This document shows positions 22,807-33,974 of a stretch of 64,000 nucleotides of DNA, piece by piece. Origin of the DNA: Diphasiastrum complanatum. Taxonomy: Eukaryota; Streptophyta; Lycopodiopsida; Lycopodiales; Lycopodiaceae. The notes under the pieces are model-generated. The model was not told the origin of the DNA and ran no database searches. It saw nothing but the letters and a program-made list of their open reading frames with translations. Each line of letters opens with the position of its first letter. Position 1 is the stretch's first letter. The position numbers and the translations under genes are program-made. The DNA lies in assembly GCA_029204225.1 (NCBI GenBank), contig CM055096.1, forward strand, positions 76,483,021 to 76,547,020, written 5' to 3'.

Positions 22807-23478
22807 AGAGTCTCCTCCTAATGGGAGCAAGGCAGGGAAGTTCAGTCTTAAATAGTCCTCTCTCTCCCAGGTGTCCTCGTCATCTGTCTTACCTTTCCAA
22901 CATACGAGAAATTCAAAAACTAAATGGTTTCTCAATTGGTGACGACGAACGTCCACAACTTTTTCAGGTACATTAGGCACAAAGGTAGACAGATCCTCGA
23001 GCTCAACTAGTTCACCTTCCGGAATTAGGGAATCCTTCCTACTAAGTCGTTCTTTTAAACGACTTACATGGAAAACAGGATGAACCCCAACCCCAATCGG
23101 AAGATCTAGCTGATACGCGACCGGGTTGATTTTCTTTACAACCTTATAAGGTCCGCTATATCGAGGAGATAGCTTATGGCATTTTCCCATCCGGAGTACC
23201 TTTGAATCCTTAGGGATTTTAAGATACACCCAGGTTCCGACCTCAATATCCCGAGGTGATCAACCGCGGTTAGCATAAAACTGAGCTCTATCCTGAGCGG
23301 TTTTCATGCTTTCTTTGGCCACTAGCAGCATTTCTTGCATATCTTGCAGGAAATCTACTGCAGCTTGCACCTTGAGACCTTTGAGACCGACATAAACTGG
23401 AGAACGCGGCTGAAAGCCATACATCAGCATAAAAGGACTGAATCTGGTGGCAGAATGCTTAGCACTATTGTGCGCGAA
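22804..23478 (-). pseudogene. Gypsy integrase C-terminus with chromodomain
   Basis: From 23478 the minus strand reads FAHNSAKHSATRFSPFMLMY and AAVDFLQDMQEMLLVAKESM. A TGA interrupts it near 23260, and it continues with VYLKIPKDSKVLRMGKCHKL. The GPYKVVKKINPVAYQLDLP and HPVFHVSRLKERL blocks are the integrase C-terminal GPY/F region. The end, FLVCWKGKTDDEDTWEREDY, is a chromodomain with the usual aromatic and acidic residues; it can steer integration to particular chromatin. The catalytic core is absent. Confidence 0.9.
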
Positions 23479-23939
23479 CTAAGCTGATCCCAAACTTGTC
23501 GATCTTCTCCCAACGCCATTTTCATCACATACAAGTGATTACTTGGCGCGGTAGCCGCCCTGAGCTTCTGCACCAGTTTAGCATTTATAAAATTATGTGT
23601 GGAACCATCATCAAACAAAACAGTCACAGCTTGGCGTCCTACAACTCCATTCATACGAATGAGATCATGGGGGCCAAAAACAGCTGTATTAAAACAACAA
23701 TTCTTGCAACTAGTGCCATCCTTAAAGGATAAATCAACAAAAGAAATACTAGAATTACCTGGCGCTTTAAAAGATTTAGGTTGCCCGCCAGATTTCTTTT
23801 GCTTTTTCTTTAGGCAATCTTTTTTAAGATGCCCCTTCTCCATGCAGGAGAAGCACAACTCGCCGGTTCTCGCCTTGTCGTAGTCGGCGCGCTCCAATTT
23901 GACGCGCTTTTTCCCGCCTTGGGAACCGATGTCCGCCAT
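23479..23939 (-). pseudogene. Gypsy zinc knuckle and partial protease
   Basis: The frame contains a CCHC knuckle (CFSCMEKGHLKKDC) followed by a Lys-rich stretch. Then comes an aspartic protease N-terminus, VTVLFDDGSTHNFINAKLVQ, where DDGST takes the place of DTGST or DSGST, so the active-site Asp is kept. The protease breaks off after LGEDRQVWDQL and joins integrase sequence. This junction marks the internal deletion that removed reverse transcriptase, RNase H and the integrase core. Confidence 0.85.
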
Positions 23940-24053
23940 CTTGTCTCTATCCCGCTTCTTGAAAAATTTCTTTCTTTTTGTTCAGCCTTGGGCAAAGCCT
24001 GCTCCTTGGGCGTCATCGAAGATTTTCGCAAAGCGAATCGCATCTTCGATTGT

Positions 24054-24731
24054 CTACGGTTGGTTACGCCGCACTTCTAGCTGAAATTCCTTTGGAAGCC
24101 CCAAGATAAAATGTAACTTTAACAAGATAGGATCGATTCGCAAGGCGAATCGAGACAAATTTTCTTGGAATTCTTGGATATAGGCATCTAACGGGCTAGT
24201 ACCCATCTGCACGGTGACAAAACACCGCCAATGCTCAAAATCATCCAACAACGGAAGAAAAGCCGTTTTAAAGGCTTCTTGAAAGGTGTCCCATGTAGAA
24301 GGGGCAGTAGCCCTCTCCTTTAGATCCTGCCACCATGTAAACGCCTTACCGCGTAAAAACATGAGAGCAGAAGCAATCTTCGTACTGTCAGGCACATCGA
24401 GCATGGAAAAATGACTATTCCATCGATTTAGCCACGACAATACCACATCGGGAAGCTGGTCTTTCTTTTCACCCGAAAAGAATTCCGGATTAAACATTGG
24501 ATAAGCGCCAACGGACCACAAGTGTGTCGAAAAACGCCATTCTTGCTCGACCGCGGCATGCTTGACCTGCATTTCTAAAATTTGATTTTGCAGCATATTT
24601 AGGGCCTGAACAAGCTGGTTAGTGTCTACATCAGGAGGAGGTGGTGGACGGTCCTTCACTCGAGGGCATAATAGGGTCCATGGCGCACTACGGAAGAAGT
24701 CAAAGAAAAAACTGCAAGGGCTTCGCAACAA
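24054..24731 (-). pseudogene. Gypsy Gag capsid region
   Basis: After DVDTNQLVQALNMLQNQILE, a helical lead-in, the frame has the retrotransposon Gag core: ALMFLRGKAFTWWQDLKER, WDTFQEAFKTAFLPL and LDAYIQEFQENLSRFALRID, then LHFILGLPKEFQLEVRRNQP. The zinc-knuckle frame (23479-23939) follows after a frame change near 24040. The first 20 or so residues upstream of KDRPPPPPD do not look like Gag, so the true start is uncertain. Confidence 0.85.
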
Positions 24732-25415
24732 AAGAACTTAGAGAACTTGAGACCACTACTCAAGGAGACTAAGCCACAATAAGCACCTCAAAGATGAAAA
24801 TGGAGCCTATACCCCCCATCCCACTTCTTTTCCTTCTTAAAAGGCCTTGCCGGGTGGCGGGCCTTATGGTTGCCATCTAGCAAGCACATGGTCACCTAAA
24901 ACAAGTGGCATCCCCCACCTACCCTCAACTCACATGGCCACCACCCTCTTTACGCCACCTCACCCAAGGGTCACTTGGGTCACGTCCCCACCCAACTTTT
25001 GGGCCATCGCCTTGACCTCATGGTCTTATAGCCTAAAGATACACCTAAATCTCCTCTAAGGCTTGTCCTTAGGCAAAGGAGAAAGTACATGTACAATTGT
25101 ACGTTCATGAGGAAGAGGTGGAGGACAAAACATCAATTTTCCTCTCCAAAAGAGAAAAGGATGAAAGATTTACCAATTTTTCTTAGTGTGTAAGTGGAAG
25201 ATTACAAAGAGAAAGATTAAGCCCAAGAAAGAGGCTAAGAAAAACAAGAAAAAAGGTACACAGGTCTGTACCTGCAAACTAAACAAGGCCTTAACCCTTT
25301 GGTTTACATTGCAAAAAGAAAGGCTTTGCGACCTACGTTGAGAAAAGCAAAGCTTATCTTTGATTTGAAAATTTTCTCAACATACCCAGGTGTATTGTAC
25401 TTGTAAGGTACAAAC
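24732..25415 (-). other. Leader region of the nonautonomous gypsy element
   Basis: About 680 bp between the 5' LTR and gag, without a convincing frame. The bases next to the LTR (GTTTGTACC on the minus strand) do not match the common tRNA-Met or tRNA-Asp primer-binding sites, so I cannot name the primer. Confidence 0.6.
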
Positions 25416-25935
25416 TGTTAGAATCCCCATCATCATGCCGGTCATTGCTAAAGTACAAGCAAGTGACGAACGCTACGTTACCACCCAACCATAGAGGTAC
25501 TGCCACCTCACCCCCGTGCACTGGAGCTACAGACCACCATCAAGCAAGCTCGGGTCTCAAGTAAGCCATGGTGTCCCATACCACCATAGCTTATCCTCAA
25601 CCCTCACCAACCTACATCTTGAGGCCTAGATACTCGTCCTGACCTGACCACCAGTGGAAGAGCTTCATTCTCCAAGAAAGAATGAATACCCAGCTCATGG
25701 AGATCCACCTCTATATACATAGTCCGGGTGGGTCATCTTCCTCCACAAGAATCACCGCATGACTAACGACACGCGACAGTTGTGCACAATGACGTGCGTC
25801 CATAACAACGAGTCACCGCGTGCCAATGAGACATTGACACGTGGCACCCCTATAGCTCCAGATCAGCGTTTCGTCCCATAACTGAGACCGTCACCTCAAG
25901 TTTCCTGTTGCGTACCCCCTTATGGGTACGTAACA
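25416..25935 (-). mobile_element. 5' LTR of the nonautonomous gypsy element
   Basis: 520 bp, TG...CA ends, full-length partner of 22271-22791. A TATA-like GTATATAG on the minus strand lies near 25711. Transcription would run leftwards into the leader and gag. Confidence 0.92.
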
Positions 25936-26860
25936 GGAGGGCCAGATATCAAGCTTTGCAATGGCTTTTCTTGACTTATTGCTGGAGAGGCCATGAACTT
26001 GCTTTTCCATACAATGTTCCAAATCATCCAAAAAATCGTTGTATGTCAAATTGAAGCCAACAGTTTTGAGGCAAAGCCAACGATTTGAAAATTAAGGTTT
26101 TACTTCCAATGCACAAGTATCGTAAAGCCTTTAGTTTATGATATATTTAACTACTGGAGAGACTTCCGTAAAACAAAAATTAAATTAAATTAAATTATTC
26201 TTCTTAACTCTGTAACACTAAATTGTTTAAGAAAATCTAATCTGATAAGGGGTTTTCATAATACAAATCCTGGAGTTTGACGTAAAACCCATCTGTGACC
26301 GTTATTGCCAACAATTTACTAACTTTATTCTACACCTGCAAATTACTGCTTGCTCCCAAACCAAGCCAACTTCACAAAGAACAATCCAAGGAAAAAATCA
26401 TAAAAGAAAAAGATGAGACTTCAAAACCCAGAACTGTGGACCCTTGAAAGTGAATAAGCAACCATATGCAATGGATTTAGACGCATTTCATGACACCAAT
26501 ACTAAATTCTTGCAACTTATGATACTTTTATGTGCACTCCCTTAGTCAATAGCTTGGAAACAAATACGAAGGATCTAATATTTCTTGTGCCACTATCAGT
26601 CAAAGACTCTGACTGCGTTCCACAGGAAACTTGAATCCTTGACCTTCCAGAAAAGTGCCTTTGGCATGCCAGCTCTTACTGGAGTGGCTAAAATGCACAT
26701 CAAATACAGCTCCTAGATTAAGTTTTTGCCTGCTTGAGACCTGAAAAAGCTTCAATCTTGGCATCTAAAAACAGCATTTCAACAAATGTTAACTGCAATT
26801 GGATTACGACCCCTAGATTTGCAAAAATTGAAAACTAATGTCTTAAAATTTCCAATCTTT
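25936..26860. other. Spacer between gypsy element and L29
   Basis: No gene assigned. A short minus-strand stretch at about 25940-26080 reads GFNLTYNDFLDDLEHCMEK and VHGLSSNKSRKAIAKLDIWP and looks coding, but it is not recognised and is cut by the 5' LTR. The 3' UTR of the L29 gene should occupy the right end; no clear AATAAA was identified. Confidence 0.35.
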
Positions 26861-27171
26861 CTATTCCTCATCGCCTTCCTCCGACTGAGCATCCCTCAGG
26901 TGCTTCTTAGCATACCTTTGATTCCTCAAAAACTTTGGATCCATCTGCAATAGACGAATCAACAACACCAGCAAAATCAACATCATAACAAAGTCATACC
27001 CTACAAACCAGAGATGCAACAAAAGAAGCAGAAAGTGGGGTTGTTTTGGACTCTAATAGAGAAACTTACTCCTTTCCTTGAGATGTATTTGTGCTTCTTT
27101 GGTTTCTTGATGCCATTTTTGTGATTTTTGTAAGACTGATTGTGTGCTGTGTGATTCTTTGACTTTGCCAT
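26861..27171 (-). CDS. RPL29: 60S ribosomal protein L29 (eL29)
   Basis: A complete 61-residue eL29, a small basic protein of the large cytosolic ribosomal subunit. Exon 1 (27070-27171) starts [20 protein letters not shown] and ends YISRKG; the second coding exon (26861-26944) gives [20 protein letters not shown] and a Glu-rich tail with a TAG stop. The 125-bp intron (26945-27069) has a GTAAGT donor and a TTGCAG acceptor, and joins the exons in phase 0. Length and sequence agree with plant eL29, which is also about 61 residues. A second acceptor (CTGACAG) lies one base before the ATG, and a GTAAGT donor at 28705-28710 follows a likely 5' UTR exon, implying a 5' UTR intron of about 1.54 kb. No lesion is visible. 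Confidence 0.95.
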
Positions 27172-28710
27172 CCTGTCAGTGCCCGTGTCAAGCCACCTAG
27201 GTATAAGCTTCATGCATCCCAATAATTGACTCGCAAAAACAAAAACAAAAGATGTAGATATAACATGGTTCCAATCAGAAGATATTCAGTGTAATTATAA
27301 ACCGAGATATCAAATTGGAGAAGAAACATGCACAAGGCAAAACGGTACATTCCAGCATAAGGTTTCCACCGAATTCAAGGTACAATACTAACTATGCAGG
27401 TCAATGTCATATTTTTTGGTAAGAGAACTATACCTACCATCCAATGACAACTTAGCTAGGTTATGTTGAAATTGGTTTGCACGCTTGTAACTTGCTAGTT
27501 CGGATCCCATAATAAATCAAACATTTGTGTAACTAGTGCCTACAAGAATATGTAATTCAGGAGTTAACCCAGAAAACAGCATAGTTGAATGCCATAGGCG
27601 TACATATGAAGGACCTGCATCTGAACGTGTTGCTTTGTCCGCATAAATCTGGTTACTATACAGTAAAGGTATCTAGAAAACCAAAGAAGATAAAATATGC
27701 TGTTTATTTTCAGGCTGCTGACATCAACATTCTGCGGACAGGGGGACAATGGGATGCAAAGCTCTGACTTACAAGGCCAGAGCTGTAGTTTCTAAACTCA
27801 AGTCATTCTATATATCAAAAGCTTCTACCCTTATATGTTGGTGAACAGCTCCACGTCCCCATTCTAGCCATGTGTAAAATTATCATACACATCTATCTAA
27901 TTACATGTAGTCGATTTTGAATAAGAGTCGCTATGCATGAAGTGAATTCAGAATTTAAACGATGAAGGATAAAACAACGCAAAATGTACAGTTTATAACG
28001 CTTTTCGTTTCGGATTCAGGCCTCCAAAAGAGAAAAACAATACTTCTGGATCTGCCAAACAAAATTTTCTGTAAGTTTTTGGCCCATGGATTTCTAACCT
28101 ATTTACAGTAAACCTGACAGGTTTTGTGTTAGGTTGTGAGAAAAGTTTTCCGCAGTCAAGTTTCAATCTGATTCAGAATCAGATCCTACCGATTCCAGTC
28201 GAATCGGCTAGAAAAAGGCAGATGTGAGATAATAACAACGTTTTTTTTCATTTCATACTACGTTTGATTTCGTTAAGACAACGGAAATTGCCCCACTTCA
28301 CAACATTCTCGCTATTGAGTAAGACTACACACAAATACAAAGGAAAACAACTTCCCTGATGGACACAATATTGATGTCAAAATATGCAGTGAGTAACATA
28401 AATGTGATAAATCTCACCCTCAGGGACTCTTGGAAACCAACTGTTGCACAAGATACATCATAAATCCACCTAGAAACCTTACTTTCAAACCTACAGCTCA
28501 AGAAAAGCCCAGATCGGCTCATTTCGCCATAGTACACGCAAAAAAATCACGAACAAGAAACTGAAAACCCTCACTGCCAAATGCTACATAGAAAACTGAT
28601 AACAGAGACGAAAAATTGCTTGCTAAATTTTCTATCAACAATACATAAAGATCTACTGCAAACAGATCAGCCATTGCATTAAAATGTATGCGGCGCAGCT
28701 AGAGACTTAC

Positions 28711-28862
28711 TCGCTTCTCTTCTCCTTCGCCGATCGACGACCTAGGTTTGCTTTCGCTTCGCTTTTCTGTCACCGCCGCGCAGCAGCAAAGCGAAATATA
28801 TGTGCAGGTGGTGGGGGCAATAAAGCAAAGCGCCCTAAATACTAGAAGCCCTAACCCTAATT
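28711..28862 (-). promoter_or_regulatory. L29 promoter and 5' UTR exon
   Basis: On the minus strand a telo-box-like TTAGGGTT (plus strand AACCCTAA, 28853-28860) precedes a TATA-like TATATTT (28794-28800). After these comes a purine-rich leader ending at a GTAAGT donor. Telo-boxes are a recognised feature of plant ribosomal protein promoters. The transcription start is not visible in sequence; about 28765 is an inference from the TATA position. Confidence 0.6.
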
Positions 28863-30954
28863 TGGAACCGCCAAAGTTTTGACCGGCTCCTTTGAGTCCA
28901 ATGGACATGAATGCAGGTCATTGACCTTGACCTGGGGGGGGGTCCCCGGGCCGCTACTGGCCTTAAGGCTTCTTCACATGAGCTTCACTTGGCCCCGTTC
29001 TTGATGTCAAGAACAGGTTCCTGGGTGCTCCCTGACTTTTTGCCGTCCTCTTGAGCATCCCGTCATCCTCTCTGCCGGGTCGGTCATCCCAGCAACAGCA
29101 ACAGCAACATATCCTCTCAGCTCGCTCAATTTCCTTGGATCATAATTGTGGGCATCATCATCACTTGGCTACAACAAATCACCACCTGATTGCAACGGAT
29201 TCAAAAAATTTAGGGGATCTACTCATCTTCCATTTCCAAATTTTAATAGGATCACAATCAACATGAGGATGACATGCCTTTAGGAAATTGACCCAAGCCA
29301 TAAAGAAAGAGAAGAGGCCGACCGTCATGTGAAGAGGCCTTAGCGGCACACACATGCAAATTCTGGTGCACTAGAATCATGACATGTCAACATGACGTTG
29401 TTGCCCGGGCTTTGCCTAGACAAATGGGTGCTCGGAAAAACTTCATTGTGGACACCATCACGGATTTCTCAGGCATCTTGGGAGCTGCACAAATTTTGTG
29501 GGAACCAATGAGACCCCGTGAAGTTTCCTGAGAACCAAGGCAAATTTCCCAAGCACTAGCGCCGAATTTCATGAGCATCGAGTTTGATGGGCACTAGCTT
29601 TTTAGTCTTCAAGTATATGAGCTACTTACCATCCTTTGATTTGCTCATGGGATATGTTTTTGGCTGCACAGAGCACCACGAGCAACCAAATTTTTTTTTA
29701 AAAAAAAAGGTATGGCTGGGCGAGTCTAGCTCAAACCCCAGACTTGCTAGGGGAGTTGTGCGTCTTGTAGGCATTGCCCAAAGTTTGGCCCTAGTGCAAA
29801 TACAAGCAAGTGTTTTTGGCCTTGCCAAGCATGCAAAGGCAATACTATGTGTTGAGCTCGGTCAATGGAGTTGAAAAAAAGTCAACGTTAAAGGATATTG
29901 TGTTAATTTTTAAGGCTAAAATCTTAATTGAGGGCTAAAGTAACATACATTTGTTGCCATTTAAAAATTAGTGAGAAATCATGCAAACAATGCATGAGCC
30001 ATAAGCAAAAGCAAAAGCTATTTTAGTTTGCATGAGCCATAATTTCGAAGTCATGCATGCATGATCCATAAGCAAAAGCAGAAGCTATTTTTGGTTTGTT
30101 TTTTGCATGGATCCATCTTACATTTTTCTATCCGCTTTACATCATCACCATTTAATGTAGATCAATCTGTAATGTGATATGCAGCATACATTTATGAGGA
30201 TTTCTTCATCATGCAAAAGGCTTGAGCAGAAAAAAGGTGTCGGAAGATGAATTGAAACTTTATGATATTGATTCGATTGGAGGCATGAGAATTTTTCCAA
30301 CCATTCTTGTCATTTCCTGAAAGCAAATGGATGTAACAGAATGTTTGTCTCTGAGCCAAAATAGTTTGGATTTCTTTGAAGGGCAAATGATGTAGCAGCG
30401 GGATTCTGTTTGAAGCGGGGGAGATATTTTGCCGAACATCGCAAACTTGAGACTGCAATTAATAGTGTCATCAATCGTATCTATTCAGAAGGCAGCAGTT
30501 TTTGGGGGCCTTGTCATTTTGCGAGTAAATACTTTGCAAGTTTTGCGAGTTTTCTTATCACCAAGGCCCAGAAAAATAATGGCACATGGCGTGCTATTAT
30601 CTTGCGAGCTTTGGGTACAATGGAGTACTCCCCATAAAACCGAATTGAAAAATAAAATGCAAGTTCAATAACTACTTGTATCAATAGTTATTTGCTACAC
30701 ATACATAACTTGTTCACTCATTGGAGCAATTATTCTTTTCAATTGAAACCACTAAATGGACATAGTGTTGTATCAATTTAAATCATTTGTCAAATCATGT
30801 TACTCAAATGCAGACATCACGATTTAGGGTTTAGGAAATTTACACCTCAGCAATAGATAGATTATGTATTTAAATTGTATGTGTGTTTTACATGTATCAT
30901 TTTTCGATTCATGTTACTCCAATCTAGGCATCCATTAGTTGAACTTTAGGATAT
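28863..30954. other. Intergenic stretch, no gene seen
   Basis: Contains an 18-bp palindrome (GTTCTTGATGTCAAGAAC, 28997-29014), a short CAGCAA run at about 29092-29110, and loosely repeated GCACTAG/GAGCAT words at 29400-29600. There is also a two-copy motif, CCATAAGCAAAAGCA, near 30000 and 30067. No frame is convincing. Confidence 0.4.
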
Positions 30955-31300
30955 TCACATGTCAATGATATCTATTTCAAGTTTGCACCAAAAAAATGCC
31001 GTTATAATCCACAATAGGGAGTTGTCTTCTATAGGTGAAAAGATCCAAGATACTGAGTTAGTCCAAATCATTTTGAATGGATTAGGAGATGAATTTTCTA
31101 ATCTTGTTCAAACTTTTGCTATTCAAGATCTACTTTCAAATATTGAAAAACTTCAAAGTGTGCTTGTAAGTGAGGAAAGTGGAATGCTTCATATCAAAAG
31201 TAGGATGAGTTCCTTATTATTGAATTATACATGATGAAAAAGCTAACTTTTCTTTGAAAGGCAAGAAGAAAAAGGTTGTCCCCGCATCGCACATGCTTTT
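30955..31300 (+). pseudogene. Copia Gag fragment
   Basis: The frame contains ELSSIGEKIQDTELVQIILN, GLGDEFSNLVQTFAIQDLLS and EKLQSVLVSEESGM, the distal half of a UBN2-type copia Gag. A Lys-rich stretch after a stop (SLKGKKKKVVP) resembles the run-up to a zinc knuckle. The N-terminal half, knuckle and pol are absent. A different copia family from the one at 18 kb, judging by the residues shared. Confidence 0.7.
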
Positions 31301-31319
31301 TGGGATGTTACTCTACTGA

Positions 31320-31990
31320 TTAACTTTTCAAGACTAGGCCCCATTCCAATGTGATGTATCGTCCCCAGTGAGAATACCTAACGTGCCACCATGGCAACCA
31401 TGCCTCCAAAGAAGGTATCTGATTGGTGTATGCAGCGCTTGATCTCCAAAAGGCCCGTACTATGTTATATTTTGCATTGGCTTCAATCATGTCTGCTGCC
31501 AGTCTCCAATCCTCACATAACGACAAGTGTTTACTTCGCCTTTCTTGTATGATGCATTGGTCTGTATGTTTTTTTAAACTATCCTTGAAGTGGAGAAGAC
31601 ATGGTCTCTCACGTCCCTCCATGCTCACACTATCTCCAATGCCATAAACTCTCCTAACAGCTACCCAATTTGCTCCAGCCTCATCTGCCATAAATCCTCG
31701 AAATTGCACTGTATCCAACCCATATTTTTGCATCACCCCATTGAGCATCTCCCAAAACTTCACCTGTGCTCTTGTGTCCTCAACCTTCATCTCACAAACT
31801 GCTATTGTCTGCAAACTTTGTATACTATATAGACAATAACTTTTTGTCAGAACACAATCAAGGACCGAATAAATTCTATGATTACATAGGGTGATGAATC
31901 ATGAAAAAATACCTAGGGTCATAAACATGGGCAGCCATTGTAGTCCAACCACGTACTCTTTTGACATGATCAAAGAGACTTTAGGCCTTT
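31320..31990 (-). pseudogene. Transposase-like protein fragment, two putative exons
   Basis: The main frame (minus, ending at 31320) reads IAVCEMKVEDTRAQVKFWEM, then VQFRGFMADEAGANWVAVRR, ERPCLLHFKDSLKKHTDQCI and WLPWWHVRYSHWGRYI. Just upstream, 31913-31990 gives SLFDHVKRVRGWTTMAAHVY. A GTATTT donor at 31912 and a TTTGCAG acceptor near 31807 would join the two in a sensible order. The Asp in GFMADEA with spaced His and Trp residues recalls transposase-derived proteins seen in plant genomes, possibly MULE-like, but I cannot name the family. The N-terminus is missing and an LTR starts at 32006, so it is truncated. Confidence 0.45.
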
Positions 31991-32005
31991 TTGAGAGACT
32001 TTTAA

Positions 32006-32737
32006 TGTTGCAGGGCCTAAATGTCAAGTTAGTGAATAAAGTTGGATTTCCCTCCAATTTGAATAATTAGGGAGGCATAAATGGACCAATAAGATTCAGA
32101 GGCTAGGGTCCTCCTCTCCACTATAAAAAGGGACCAACTCGAGTTCCTACACATGTTCATTTCTTCAATTCAATAAAGTAGATTGGTTCTCTTGTGAAAT
32201 GGATTGATGAATGTCCTTGCTTTTTTAAATTTGAATAATTAGGGAGGCAGAAATGGACCAATAAGATTCAGAGGCTAGGGTCCTCTTCTCTACTATAAAA
32301 AGGGACCAACTCGAGTTCCTACACATGTTCATTTTTTCAATTCAATAAAGTAGATTGGTTCTCTTGTGAAATGGATTGATGAATGTCCTTGCTCTTTATC
32401 ACTTTTTCTCCATCTCTCATGCTTTATTTGGATTTTGCTAATTGTTGGATTTGATTGTTATTGGGATTGCATGTTATTATACTATTATGAGGGAGAAAGA
32501 GAGAGAGAGAGAAAGAGTAAGCTATCTTGTTGTGGATCTAGTGTTAGTGGATGTAGTGTTAATGCTTAGAGTTAATGGATGTCAGAGTTAGATGTGAATC
32601 TTTCATTTATGCTGAAATCTGAACTATACTATCACTCTCATGGGAACGAATCTATGCGTGACAACTAACTTCATCTCTTTGATGCTAGATTGATTAGATC
32701 TTGGATTGAGGTTAGGCAAAGAAAGAAACCCACTACA
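32006..32737 (+). mobile_element. 5' LTR of a Tat/Athila-like gypsy element
   Basis: 732 bp from TGTTGCAGGG to CACTACA, four bases before a tRNA-Asp-type primer-binding site. It contains TATA boxes (CTATAAAAAGGG) and AATAAAG poly(A)-like signals, each present twice because of an internal 172-bp tandem duplication. Its ends (TGTTGC, CTACA) agree with the LTR at 58887-59594, so both belong to related elements. Confidence 0.75.
32056..32399 (+). repeat. 172-bp tandem duplication within an LTR
   Basis: Two nearly identical units start at 32056 and 32228 with AATTTGAATAATTAGGGAGG and end near TGAATGTCCTTGCT. Each carries a TATA box (CTATAAAAAG) and an AATAAAG motif, so the core promoter and poly(A) region of the LTR are duplicated. 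Confidence 0.9.
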
Positions 32738-32741
32738 ATTT

Positions 32742-32754
32742 TGGCGCCGTTGCC
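32742..32754 (+). other. Primer-binding site, tRNA-Asp type
   Basis: TGGCGCCGTTGCC is complementary to the 3' end of plant tRNA-Asp. This primer is characteristic of Tat and Athila gypsy lineages. Confidence 0.9.
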
Positions 32755-33974
32755 AGAGAGCTATGCCAACTTTTCAGTTTGCAGCATGTTTGTTGGATGG
32801 TTAGCTTGCATTAGGCATCTTGTCGTTGCATGAATAGTGTTAAATCTGCATTTAGAGTTAGTTTGGAGTGATTTTGCCTGATTTGAGTGGATTTGCTTGT
32901 TTGAAAGCTAATATGATTGTGGAACAGGGAAAGCTATTCAAATCACCAATCGTAAGATCCATTTGGATATGAGATATTTGAAAAAACAACAAAAATTGGT
33001 CAAATCTGTCAGATTTTGGTCAAAAGGAGGCAAAAATCATCATCAGGGCTGATGACTTTTTGTCCTCTATTAGGTAACCTTTGCCGAGTTGTAGACACCT
33101 TCGGTTTTGATTACAAAACCTTCAGTTTGAAGGGCGAACAATCCTTCCCAGCAGATTTTCAAAAACATCAAAAAAACCATCAAAAAACACAAAAAGTCAC
33201 CAAAACCCTAAAAACACAGAAAAAGAACCTTCGTCCGATTCATTGTGCATAGGTGTGATTCAGATCTATCTACTGCCGGTTTGGCGAAGAATAATATCAT
33301 AAATAGAAGGTATCTCAGAGGATCAGTTGTCATATTGTCATATTTTTGTCAAAAAAGTTTTTTTTTTGCAAAAATACCAATATTACTCTTGATTCTTCGC
33401 CAAAACCTTTGCCGAGTTTTCAAAACATTCTATTTATAGTGAAATACTATTTTTGAGTTCGATGAACATTCTTCCTAACTAGATCATTGAAAATCTTGAT
33501 TGTTACCCTCGCCAAACTACATAAACTGTGTTTTTGTGTGCCAGAAACCTTCGTCGGGTTTACCTTAGCTTTATCTGTGTCAGATTTTGAATCTGAGAGT
33601 TTGGCAAAGGTTATTTTCATAGAAATTGTCAGAAAAGTCTGAACATAGAGTTTTTTTTTTTTTTTTTCCAAAATAGCACTGTTGAATCTTTGCCGAGCCA
33701 ATCTTTGCCTAGGGAACCTTTGCCAGTTCTATTTTTAGGTTTTGATTTTCCAGATCAAGTCTCTGTCAAAATTTGGGTCAAATTTGATACAGCCTGATTT
33801 GAATTCTGAGAAATTTTTCATTTTTGAGAAATATCGATTGATTGAATTTCGAAATCTTTTTCACGATATAGAAATTTGATTTTTGCCAAGTGGAATAGAT
33901 CTAGTAGACCTGATCTGAGATAATTTTGATTGAAAAATCTAGATCCAATCTCATTGTCTGCTTGATTTGAATAT
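32755..33974 (+). other. Long gypsy leader with recurrent AACCTTTGCCGAG motif
   Basis: About 1.2 kb between the primer-binding site and gag has no long frame. Variants of AACCTTTGCCGAGTT recur at about 33078, 33407, 33547, 33685, 33702 and 33715, and in reverse near 33600. Poly(T) runs lie at 33358 and 33650. Confidence 0.6.

Larger units (their letters stand above)
22271..25935 (-). mobile_element. Nonautonomous gypsy element bounded by two LTRs
   Basis: A 3.67-kb element on the minus strand. It has LTRs at 25416-25935 (5') and 22271-22791 (3'), gag, a zinc knuckle, a partial protease, the integrase C-terminus with a chromodomain, and a polypurine tract next to the 3' LTR. Reverse transcriptase, RNase H and the integrase core are missing; the protease joins integrase at about 23480. 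Five-base flanks GAAGG (22266-22270) and GGAGG (25936-25940) match at four positions and may be a mutated target duplication. A chromodomain marks it as a chromovirus derivative. It could be mobilised only by an intact relative. Confidence 0.9.

Noticed and set aside
23496-23883. Open frames on the plus strand across 23.5-23.9 kb
   Set aside because: Shadows of the minus-strand zinc knuckle and protease.
28997-29014. 18-bp palindrome GTTCTTGATGTCAAGAAC as an operator
   Set aside because: Isolated and not near a gene start; a palindrome of this size can occur by chance in 64 kb.
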